A stretch of 36,049 nucleotides of DNA from Spirochaetia bacterium (GTDB lineage Bacteria; Spirochaetota; Spirochaetia; Treponematales; Treponemataceae): the NCBI GenBank assembly GCA_022768865.1, contig JALELH010000009.1, forward strand, positions 1 through 36,049, read 5' to 3'. The notes beneath the pieces are model-generated. The model was not told where the DNA came from and ran no database searches. It saw only the letters and a program-made list of their open reading frames with translations. Both the position numbers and the translations under genes were made by a program. Positions 1 through 6,562 of this stretch are shown here, one piece after another. Each line of letters begins with the position of its first letter. Position 1 is the stretch's first letter.

Positions 1-104
1 ATCTTGTTACAATAGAACAAAATGCGTTCTGAAGTTGTTGTCTTACCAGAGTCGATGTGTGCACTGATACCGATATTACGAACTTTAGTAATATCAAAAG
101 CCAT
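1..104 (-). CDS. fusA: Elongation factor G, N-terminal fragment (cut by window edge)
   Basis: Only the first 34 or so codons are in the window. They encode the start of the G domain of the ribosomal translocase EF-G, with the G1/P-loop region AHIDSGKTT preceded by RNIGIS. Most bacterial EF-Gs read AHIDAGKTT; the Ser form is typical of spirochaete and mitochondrial-type EF-G. The ATG at 102-104 is preceded by a strong Shine-Dalgarno (AGGTGAGG, minus strand, about 112-119), so this gene has a conventional leader, unlike several neighbours. Family assignment is firm; which EF-G paralogue it is cannot be decided from this fragment. Confidence 0.9.
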   Translation of the reverse strand, partial: MAFDITKVRNIGISAHIDSGKTTTSERILFYCNK

Positions 105-162
105 AGTGTATACCTCACCTAAAAAAGATTACTTTGTAAAATATCGCTCAAATAGCAATAGT

Positions 163-198
163 TCCGCATATTTTAGTAAAAAAGCGACATATATTCAA
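163..198 (-). promoter_or_regulatory. Probable promoter of fusA
   Basis: On the minus strand a -35-like TTGAAT (193-198) and a -10 TAAAAT (170-175) are 17 bases apart. The predicted start near 163 gives a leader of about 58 bases containing the Shine-Dalgarno. Placed by inspection only. Confidence 0.5.
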
Positions 199-273
199 TA
201 GAAAAAGTTTAAATTACAGTAAAAAACAGGGAACTGCCTTGTTCTGCTGTTTGTTGTAATAACAAAAAGGTGG

Positions 274-298
274 AATTTTCAAGTTGTACTTGAAAATT
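274..298. repeat. Perfect 11-bp hairpin with 3-base loop; possible degenerate copy of the nested-hairpin element
   Basis: AATTTTCAAGT (274-284) and its perfect reverse complement (288-298) flank a TGT loop. Two bases later CAAAGTT (303-309) pairs with AACTTTG (353-359) around the add terminator. This repeats the layout of the nested-hairpin family elsewhere (short 10-11 bp hairpin next to a longer AAAG//CTTT stem), but the short stem lacks the CAAGAA start of the other copies. The rest of the 105-370 gap holds the fusA promoter and the add terminator. Confidence 0.45.
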
Positions 299-323
299 AC
301 GCCAAAGTTTCCAGTTTAGCTAT

Positions 324-350
324 AAAAAAAGCCACCGTTTTTACGATGGC
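324..350 (-). terminator. Rho-independent terminator of add
   Basis: On the minus strand GCCATCG and CGGTGGC arms (331-350, one G-T pair) with an A/T loop are followed by a run of seven T (324-330). It lies about 20 bases past the add stop codon. Confidence 0.85.
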
Positions 351-370
351 TTAACTTTGCTTTATTTAAT

Positions 371-1420
371 TTATTCCTTGCAGTCCGGGTGGGCCTGAAA
401 CCAGTTGAACCAGGCTTCGTCTAGCTTGTTGCACCACTGGGTTTTCATTTTCTTTGCCATGAAGGAATCTTTAAAACCGTTTTTGATGACAGTCTTAATG
501 TCTTCCAGCGTAAAGCCCAGTTCATGGTAAATGTTCCAGTATTCGTCAATGAGTGAACACTTAAAGAAAGTAGGGTCGTCCGTGTTGATTGTAATGTTGC
601 AGCCTGCATCAAAAAGTTTTTTTGCAGGATGATTTTTCATCTGGCCTTTAAATTCACTAAGGATAAAGATGTTGCTTGTAGGGCATACTTCAAGGGGTAT
701 CTGCTTTTCTGCAAGTTCCTTTACGAATTCTTCATCCTTAATAGCCTGAATGCCATGACCTAAACGTTCTGCGTGGCAAAGGTTTATGCTGTCTTTCATG
801 GACCAGCTTTCAACTGATTCGCCGGCATGGGTTACGGTATGGAGGCCGTGTTCAACAGCCTTGTCAAAAACAGGTGCATAATCTTTAGCAGGGCCCTTTG
901 CTTCATCACCGCCAAGGCCGATTCCAAGAATAATAGGATTTCTTGCTGCAATTACGTAATTTAAATTGTTCATTGCATTTTCCAGGCCAAAGGAACGGCT
1001 TACGTCTATAAGGCATCGGACAGTCCTGTGGGAATTGCTGCTGATTTTCTTTATGCACTTAGTAATTGTCTTCATTATGTCGTTAAACTTCCAGCCTTTT
1101 TTTAAATGAGAAGTAGGGCTTATGAAAGTTTCGCAGTAGACGATGTTGTTGTCGTTAAGGTATTTTTCAAAGTCGTTGAACTGGATTTCTAAATCCTGAA
1201 TGTTTTTAAAGAAAGACTGAATTTTAATGAATGATGTTAAAAATCCTGCCAGATCGTTGTAGTCAAATAAAGAATTAAATTCTTCGTCCGTCATCTGCTG
1301 ACCGAAGTTTCTTTCGTAAACCTGCTTTACGGTTTCGCGGCCGATAACTGCTTCTTCGTGAACATGAAGTTCTGCCTTGGGAACTGACTTTAATAAATCA
1401 TAAAACTCGTCTTTATTCAT
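371..1420 (-). CDS. add: Adenosine deaminase family protein with an altered HxH loop
   Basis: Deaminates adenosine (or a related 6-amino purine nucleoside) to inosine with a zinc-bound water; cytosolic purine salvage. The 349 residues match the family length. Visible motifs: HVH zinc ligands at 19-21, GGDE near 170-173, HAGE at 198-201, HAERLGHG near 216-223 and NTDDP at 279-283. The segment after the HVH motif is odd: it reads HVHEEA where the family normally has HVHLEG or HVHLDG, so a Leu and a conserved Gly next to the active site are replaced. Substrate preference may therefore differ; adenine or aminodeoxyfutalosine deaminase relatives are alternatives. It is a single-gene unit with its own terminator. 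No Shine-Dalgarno precedes the ATG, and a TACAAT box ends six bases before it. Confidence 0.85.
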   Translation of the reverse strand: MNKDEFYDLLKSVPKAELHVHEEAVIGRETVKQVYERNFGQQMTDEEFNSLFDYNDLAGFLTSFIKIQSFFKNIQDLEIQFNDFEKYLNDNNIVYCETFISPTSHLKKGWKFNDIMKTITKCIKKISSNSHRTVRCLIDVSRSFGLENAMNNLNYVIAARNPIILGIGLGGDEAKGPAKDYAPVFDKAVEHGLHTVTHAGESVESWSMKDSINLCHAERLGHGIQAIKDEEFVKELAEKQIPLEVCPTSNIFILSEFKGQMKNHPAKKLFDAGCNITINTDDPTFFKCSLIDEYWNIYHELGFTLEDIKTVIKNGFKDSFMAKKMKTQWCNKLDEAWFNWFQAHPDCKE

Positions 1421-1432
1421 ATTTTAATTGTA
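1420..1432 (-). promoter_or_regulatory. Probable -10 box of add (leaderless start)
   Basis: TACAAT (minus strand, 1427-1432) is followed by six bases and then the ATG (1418-1420), so the expected +1 is the A of the start codon. The -35 region is poor (ATGTTA at 17-bp spacing). A better-looking TTGACA at 1495-1500 is too far away. Confidence 0.45.
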
Positions 1433-1591
1433 TACCTATATGTTTAAAATAACATCACTTTAAACTGAATTTTCTTAATTATATCAAAAAGTTATGTCAA
1501 ATGGAAGATATAATTTCCAGGAATATATCGACAATGCCATCGAAGGGGTATCGATAGGCCCTCACATGCTTTCTCTTGTTAAAAACCTATA

Positions 1592-1666
1592 CAAGAAATG
1601 CGTAGCATTTCTTGGAGGGAAAAGTTAAAACAGTCACGGATAACTAAAGAGCAAATGCTTTTCCCC
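1592..1666 (-). repeat. Nested-hairpin element, copy A
   Basis: Short hairpin: CAAGAAATGC (1592-1601), loop GTA, GCATTTCTTG (1605-1614). Longer stem: GGGAAAAG (1617-1624) pairs with CTTTTCCC (1658-1665) around a 33-base loop containing CTAAAGAGCA. There is no T-run, so it is not an ordinary terminator. The outer arm ends three bases before the -35 box of the RRM gene. The remaining part of the 1,421-1,703 gap shows nothing coding. Confidence 0.75.
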
Positions 1667-1668
1667 AT

Positions 1669-1704
1669 GTGACATCGGCAGATTTTTATAGTATAATTAT
1701 GTCA
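1669..1704 (+). promoter_or_regulatory. Promoter of the RRM gene, leaderless
   Basis: GTGACA (1669-1674), a 17-base spacer and a perfect TATAAT (1692-1697). The +1 is predicted at 1704, the A of the ATG. There is no purine-rich ribosome-binding site between the -10 box and the start codon. Confidence 0.75.
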
Positions 1705-2192
1705 TGTCTAAAAGAATTTACATCGGTAACCTTAGTTTTACCACTAACGAAGAAAGGCTTAATGAACTTTTTTCAGAATTTGGAGAAGTTGTTTCTGCGG
1801 AAATAATTAAAGACCGTGACACAAACCAGTCTAAGGGATTTGGTTTTATTGAAATGTCTGATGATGCTGACTGCGACGGTGCCATTGCAAAAAACAACGG
1901 CCGCGAAGTTGACGGCAGGCGCGTGCGCGTAAACTATGCAGAAGAAAAAAAGTTTAACCGCGGAGACGGCAGGCGTTTTGACCGCACGGAAAGAAGCTAT
2001 GGAGACAGAAATTATAGCCGCGACAACCGCAGCAGCTATGGCAGCCGACGTGACTATAATGACCGCCGCAGCTCTAGAAGCGACAACCGTGACAGCCGTG
2101 ACCGCAGTTACCGTGACAACCGCAGCGAACGCAATGACCGCAATGAAAACCGCAGCCGCAGGGACGGCGGATATTTTTCTAAAGAGTATTAG
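1704..2192 (+). CDS. RRM-type RNA-binding protein with Arg/Asp/Ser-rich tail
   Basis: Single RNA recognition motif protein of the bacterial cold-inducible Rbp class, expected to bind single-stranded RNA in the cytoplasm. RNP2 is RIYIGNL (residues 4-10) and RNP1 is KGFGFIEM (44-51), each with the aromatic residues that stack on RNA. The RRM ends near residue 82. The other half is low-complexity, built from Arg, Asp, Asn, Ser and Tyr in RDNR, SRRD and DRNE patterns, likely disordered and adding non-specific RNA affinity. Bacterial RRM proteins usually have much shorter tails. The next gene starts five bases after the stop and is probably co-transcribed. RNA target and physiological role are not visible. 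Confidence 0.9.
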   Translation: MSKRIYIGNLSFTTNEERLNELFSEFGEVVSAEIIKDRDTNQSKGFGFIEMSDDADCDGAIAKNNGREVDGRRVRVNYAEEKKFNRGDGRRFDRTERSYGDRNYSRDNRSSYGSRRDYNDRRSSRSDNRDSRDRSYRDNRSERNDRNENRSRRDGGYFSKEY

Positions 2193-2197
2193 GTTTT

Positions 2198-3004
2198 ATG
2201 GGCTTTCTTCCTGAGGAGTTTTCGAGTTTTATCAGTCCTCAATGCAACCGCCTTAACTTTATACGGTCGTGGCTAAGTTCAAAAGGAATTGATTCTACAG
2301 AAATTTCAATAGACGGCAAAAACCATATTCTTGTTCAGTTTGAAAAATCTGCCTACAACCCAAAGTTCAGAATCAAAACAGTAATTGCTCACTACGACAG
2401 GGTAGAAGGCAGTCCTGGTGCCAACGACAACAGTGCTGCCGTGTGGCAGATAATGAACTGGGCTGTGCAGTTAAAGAGTTACCAGTATTTTCATAATGTA
2501 AGGATTTTTTTTACAGACGGAGAAGAACTTGGTTCCAATACAGGCGTAACGGAACAGGGAGCCTTTGGCATTGCAAGCACTTTTCAGCGGCTTGGAATAA
2601 AAGACGACGTCTATGTTTTTGATGCCTGCGGCCGCGGAAACATTCCCGTCCTTTCAATGCTGAATCTTGGACCAAAAACGCCTGCAGCCTTTGTAAAAAC
2701 TGCAAGCGACCTTTATGTGCGCACCCAGAATATTTTAAAAAAAGCAACAGGCGGCAGATGGCTTACCTTGCCTACACCCTATAGTGACAATGCTTCATTC
2801 CTTGCATGTGGAATTCCTGCAGTTGCCATTACCATGCTGCCGGACGAAGAAGCATCACTTTATGCCGTAAACACAAGCAACTTGCCTTTAACATGGAAGC
2901 TTTTCCATTCAGAAAAAGACAACGAGCATTCCTTAACGCCCGAAAGTTTTTTCATAATGGAAAAGATACTTACAGTCCTTGCCGAAACAAAAATCCCCTG
3001 CTGA
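2198..3004 (+). CDS. M28-family zinc peptidase
   Basis: Probable co-catalytic zinc amino- or carboxypeptidase related to peptidase family M28. Candidate zinc ligands and catalytic residues: AHYD with His65, GANDN with Asp77, DGEE with Glu109-Glu110, VFDA with Asp142, and a late His in the HSEKDNEHS segment (about 236-243). The protein has 268 residues, no signal peptide and no protease-associated domain, so it is a minimal cytosolic version. The ATG lies five bases after the RRM stop with only a weak AGG upstream, so translation is probably coupled to that gene. It converges on the MCP gene that ends at 3021, and no terminator is visible in the 16 bases between them. The peptide substrate is unknown. 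Confidence 0.8.
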   Translation: MGFLPEEFSSFISPQCNRLNFIRSWLSSKGIDSTEISIDGKNHILVQFEKSAYNPKFRIKTVIAHYDRVEGSPGANDNSAAVWQIMNWAVQLKSYQYFHNVRIFFTDGEELGSNTGVTEQGAFGIASTFQRLGIKDDVYVFDACGRGNIPVLSMLNLGPKTPAAFVKTASDLYVRTQNILKKATGGRWLTLPTPYSDNASFLACGIPAVAITMLPDEEASLYAVNTSNLPLTWKLFHSEKDNEHSLTPESFFIMEKILTVLAETKIPC

Positions 3005-3020
3005 CATTTAATCTGATTTT

Positions 3021-4787
3021 CTAGAGATTGTCCTTCATGTTTGAAAGCTTGAAGGCAATGTTTTTCATTTCGTTTACCGTGTTTGTAATTGTCTTTGTAG
3101 ACTGTGCAAAACTTTCTATGCCGGAACTTATCTGGCGTAAGGTAACTACAATCTGGTTAAAGGAAGCCGTCTGCTGTTCAATTATGCCTGAAATTTCCGT
3201 TGCCTTTTCGTTGGTTTCATTGGAAGATTCCATAATGGCACCAAACTGTGTTTCCAGCTGTTTAGAAATGCCTGCTTCTTCGTGGATTGTTTCCGTGCTT
3301 TGCTCGGAAGAAGTTATCAAATCCCTTGAAGCATCCTGAATGCTTTCCGTATAGTTTTGAATAGTCTGAATTGAATCCATTGTGTTGTTGGCAAGGCGTC
3401 TGATTTCCGTTGCAACAATATGAAAGTTGCGTCCGTTCTTTCCGTTGGAAACTGCTTCCAGTTCTGCATTAAAGGCAATGATTTTTGTCCTGTCTGCAAT
3501 GTCCTTTATGATTGTAACAATGTCATCAATGTTGTCTATCTGTGTTGCAAGATTTTTTATTCCGTTGATAACTTCCTGGTTGGAATTGCTTATGTCAGAC
3601 AAATTGTTGATGCTTTCCTTTAAAAGATAGAAGGCATCAGAAACTTCTTCTTTTGTTTTGTCCGTGCCGTCAGAAACTTCTGAAATGCGCGTTGCAACGT
3701 TTTTAGAAAGTGCGTTGGAATCTTCCATTGTTGTCAGGATTTCCTTAACGTCTGCACTTTGTTCCGTAGAAGAATTTGCAATTTTACCAGAAATTATGGA
3801 AAGGTCTTCTGTAGAATGCAGGATGTCCTTACCGATGTCAGAAAACTGATCCATTATTATTTTATAGTGAGAAATTACTTTTCCAAGCAGGTATACGTTA
3901 TATTGAATCTGGTCAGAAAGGGTAGTTTCAATTTCTGTGTTTGGGTTTCCGTTTTCAAGAAGTCCCATGGAAACATCACATAGCTGCTGATTGTTCTGGT
4001 TCATGTAGCGGCAGAACAAAAGGATAAGTGCACCTGAAAGTATTATCTGAAGCACATTGGCAAAAATAATCCTGACAATTTGATCTTTAGGACCAAGAAC
4101 CATTCCGTTTAAAATCATGTATCCCTGTCTTAGCATAAAGTAAGAAAGAATATTAGAAAAAACAAAGGGAATAAAAAGGAAAATAATGCAGCGTGCCAGA
4201 ATTGAAAGTCCAAAATATGGCTTTTGGGCACCAAAGAAGTTTTTCCTTTCCAGAATTGAAGGGTCAATTCCTGATTTTAAAATGCGCTCAATATAGGGCT
4301 TTGTAATCTTTTCGCTAAAATGGTAAATGATTATGGCCGTTGTGTAAGAACCAAAAAGACACGCAATATAGGAAATCCTTGCCGTCCTTGTATCAATGGC
4401 AATGCCCGGGAATTTGTGATAAACAATGCTTAAGAAGCCAGTTGCCATAGCGGCATAAATAAAAGTCTTTATGGCGGATTCAAAAGGGTAGTGTACCATG
4501 GAAAGGAAAAGCCTTGTCCTGTCCTGAACGTCCGTTAAGGAATTGCTTTCAAACAGGACAATGTCTTTTTCCATGCCTCTTACGAAAAATTTATGCAGCA
4601 CAGGCATTATTAAAAGCTGGGCAATGGCATAGGTGGTGGCACACCATAATGCTGCCCACAAAGCCTGTGACGGCTTTAAGGCAACATAAAAGCCTGTATA
4701 GCAGAATATAAAAATTGCACAGACAAACAGGGTAGCCGTTCTATACCAGTAAGTTTTTGCTGAAAATGAAAGTTCCTTTGTGCTCAT
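3021..4787 (-). CDS. Six-helix methyl-accepting chemotaxis-like protein (MCP-D, last gene of the che operon)
   Basis: Membrane receptor-transducer of 588 residues. Six hydrophobic segments at about 15-36, 42-66, 104-124, 138-157, 194-220 and 240-260 form an N-terminal module with no periplasmic ligand domain of normal size. Shared landmarks are DRT near 89-91 after helix 2 and KNFFG at 182-186 before helix 5. The cytoplasmic coiled-coil signalling domain runs from about 320 to the end. Its hairpin tip reads RTKIIAFNAELEA (about 433-445) instead of QTNLLALNAAIEA, and the Arg of EAAR is lost. It starts two bases after MCP-C stops. The ligand is not predictable. Paralogous to the next three genes upstream. 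Confidence 0.85.
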   Translation of the reverse strand: MSTKELSFSAKTYWYRTATLFVCAIFIFCYTGFYVALKPSQALWAALWCATTYAIAQLLIMPVLHKFFVRGMEKDIVLFESNSLTDVQDRTRLFLSMVHYPFESAIKTFIYAAMATGFLSIVYHKFPGIAIDTRTARISYIACLFGSYTTAIIIYHFSEKITKPYIERILKSGIDPSILERKNFFGAQKPYFGLSILARCIIFLFIPFVFSNILSYFMLRQGYMILNGMVLGPKDQIVRIIFANVLQIILSGALILLFCRYMNQNNQQLCDVSMGLLENGNPNTEIETTLSDQIQYNVYLLGKVISHYKIIMDQFSDIGKDILHSTEDLSIISGKIANSSTEQSADVKEILTTMEDSNALSKNVATRISEVSDGTDKTKEEVSDAFYLLKESINNLSDISNSNQEVINGIKNLATQIDNIDDIVTIIKDIADRTKIIAFNAELEAVSNGKNGRNFHIVATEIRRLANNTMDSIQTIQNYTESIQDASRDLITSSEQSTETIHEEAGISKQLETQFGAIMESSNETNEKATEISGIIEQQTASFNQIVVTLRQISSGIESFAQSTKTITNTVNEMKNIAFKLSNMKDNL

Positions 4788-4789
4788 TT

Positions 4790-6562
4790 TTATGCCTCCG
4801 ATGTTTCTGTCTTTTCTTCTGTCTGGGCTGTATCAGAAATTCCAGTGGATTCAATTAAGTTTACGTTTTCCTGCAGGTTTCTGGAAGTTTCAATAAGAGA
4901 CCTGGTAGACTTAGAAAATCCCTGTACGCTTGTGCTTATCTGATGCAGTGTATTTACAATCTGGTCAAATGCCTTTGTCTGCTGTTCAACAAGATACTTG
5001 ATTTCGTTGGAAGATGTTGAATTGTATCTTGCAGAATTATTTATGTTTGTAAATTTGTTTTCCAGGCGTTCCGAAAGTTCAGATTCTTTTCTGATTAAAG
5101 AAGTATTTTCCTGAGATGCCTTTATCAATTGTTCTGAAGATTTCTGAATTGCATTTATTTTTGCCTTTATTTCCCTTGTGCTGTCCATGGTGCTGTTGGC
5201 AAGGCGGCGTATTTCGTTGGCTACATTTTTAAAGTTGCGTATTTCTCCGGTTTCTGTAGTTGCTTCCAGTTCTGCATTAAAGGCAATGATTTTTGTCTGG
5301 TCAGAAATGCTGTCAATGATATTGGCAATTTCCCAGATGGAATTGATTATGTTGTTTAAGTTTTTAATTCCTTCTATTATAACTTCGTTTGCCTTGTCTA
5401 TGGCATCTATAGAAAAAAGGGACTTGTCTAAAAGTTCAGACCCGCTGTTTACTTTTTCTACGGTCTTCTTTGCAATTTCCGTAACTTCTATAATCCTGTT
5501 TTCTATATTGTGGCTAAGGTTTGTGGCATTTTCCATGGTAGAAACAATTTCTTTAATTCCCGTTGACTGTTCAACAGAAGTAGATTCAGTTTCGTTGGCA
5601 ATGCGCATAAGTTCTGATGCAGAACTTCCTATGGTCTTGCCGAATTCTTCTGTCTGAAAAAGAATTCCGCGGAACATGGAAATTATCTGGTTTGCAAGAT
5701 AGTGGTTAAAGGAAAGTTCGTCAGAAATGTCAGTTTCTATAGGGGTAATTTTTGTAAAGTCCGTAGAAGTAATGTCATTTAAAACTTCTGTCATCCTTGT
5801 GTTTTTCTTGTTTATGTCGCTGTAAAGGAAGAAAATGGAAATAAACATTACAACAGTATTTATTACAATTGTGTTGAGCATCCTTATGTTCTGAATGTCT
5901 CCGTTGCCTGCAAGGGTAGTCCTGTTAAAAGGATAATATCCTGCAATAACAACGGCACAGTTTATTACGCAGGTAAAAATGCACGGAAGGGCAACAAAAA
6001 GAAAAACCTTCATGTTAAGCTTTATGCCAAAGAACTTTTTCTTCATGACATAATCTTTTTCTATGCCTGCACTAATTATGTCTATGCTTATTTTGGATAC
6101 GATTTTTGAACAGAATGTAAATCCAAAAAGAGAAGCAAAATAAGTTCCAAAGAGGGCTTCTATAAAGAAAAGTCCTGTAATGTTTAATGGCAATTTAGGA
6201 ACCGTGAAAAAATAATATGCTAAAATTGCCGTTCCTGCAAAAAAGTAAAAGAAAGTCATTAAGGCTGTATAGAACGGATACTGGATAATGTCGTCAAAAA
6301 GATGTGTCCTTTCTGTTTCCGTAGTCCTTGAAGAATAAAAGCTTTTAATCTTTGTTGACACCCTGTTATAGCAGAAGTGGTTCGTAATCAGGGCAAGGAC
6401 AAACTGAAAGAACAAAAGCAGGAAAATAAACACTTTTATTGACTTAACAAATACTCCCATAGGAATTCTTGTTGAAAAAATTGCGTATAGGAAAACAACT
6501 ATTGCGCTGAATACATCCGGTAAAAAGCTTTTTACTATTGCCTGGTGTTCAAAACTTTTCAT
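4790..6562 (-). CDS. Six-helix methyl-accepting chemotaxis-like protein (MCP-C)
   Basis: 590 residues with the same plan as its neighbours. Hydrophobic helices lie at about 16-33, 43-62, 100-119, 129-150, 186-208 and 229-248; ERT is at 84-86 and KKFFG at 175-179. The signalling domain starts near 300. Its tip is QTKIIAFNAELEA (about 422-434) followed by TTETG, so the Arg of the EAAR motif is replaced by Thr. The region after the tip keeps NEIRRLANST, the best match to ordinary MCPs among the four paralogues. It ends in a Glu/Thr-rich tail without the NWETF-type pentapeptide that binds CheR/CheB in enteric receptors. Its ATG overlaps the stop of MCP-B by four bases (ATGA). Confidence 0.85.
   Translation of the reverse strand: MKSFEHQAIVKSFLPDVFSAIVVFLYAIFSTRIPMGVFVKSIKVFIFLLLFFQFVLALITNHFCYNRVSTKIKSFYSSRTTETERTHLFDDIIQYPFYTALMTFFYFFAGTAILAYYFFTVPKLPLNITGLFFIEALFGTYFASLFGFTFCSKIVSKISIDIISAGIEKDYVMKKKFFGIKLNMKVFLFVALPCIFTCVINCAVVIAGYYPFNRTTLAGNGDIQNIRMLNTIVINTVVMFISIFFLYSDINKKNTRMTEVLNDITSTDFTKITPIETDISDELSFNHYLANQIISMFRGILFQTEEFGKTIGSSASELMRIANETESTSVEQSTGIKEIVSTMENATNLSHNIENRIIEVTEIAKKTVEKVNSGSELLDKSLFSIDAIDKANEVIIEGIKNLNNIINSIWEIANIIDSISDQTKIIAFNAELEATTETGEIRNFKNVANEIRRLANSTMDSTREIKAKINAIQKSSEQLIKASQENTSLIRKESELSERLENKFTNINNSARYNSTSSNEIKYLVEQQTKAFDQIVNTLHQISTSVQGFSKSTRSLIETSRNLQENVNLIESTGISDTAQTEEKTETSEA

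Noticed and set aside
1936..2214. Second open frame inside the RRM gene tail
   Set aside because: Ala/Thr-rich frame-shifted reading of the Arg/Asp codon repeats, with no ribosome-binding site or family match.
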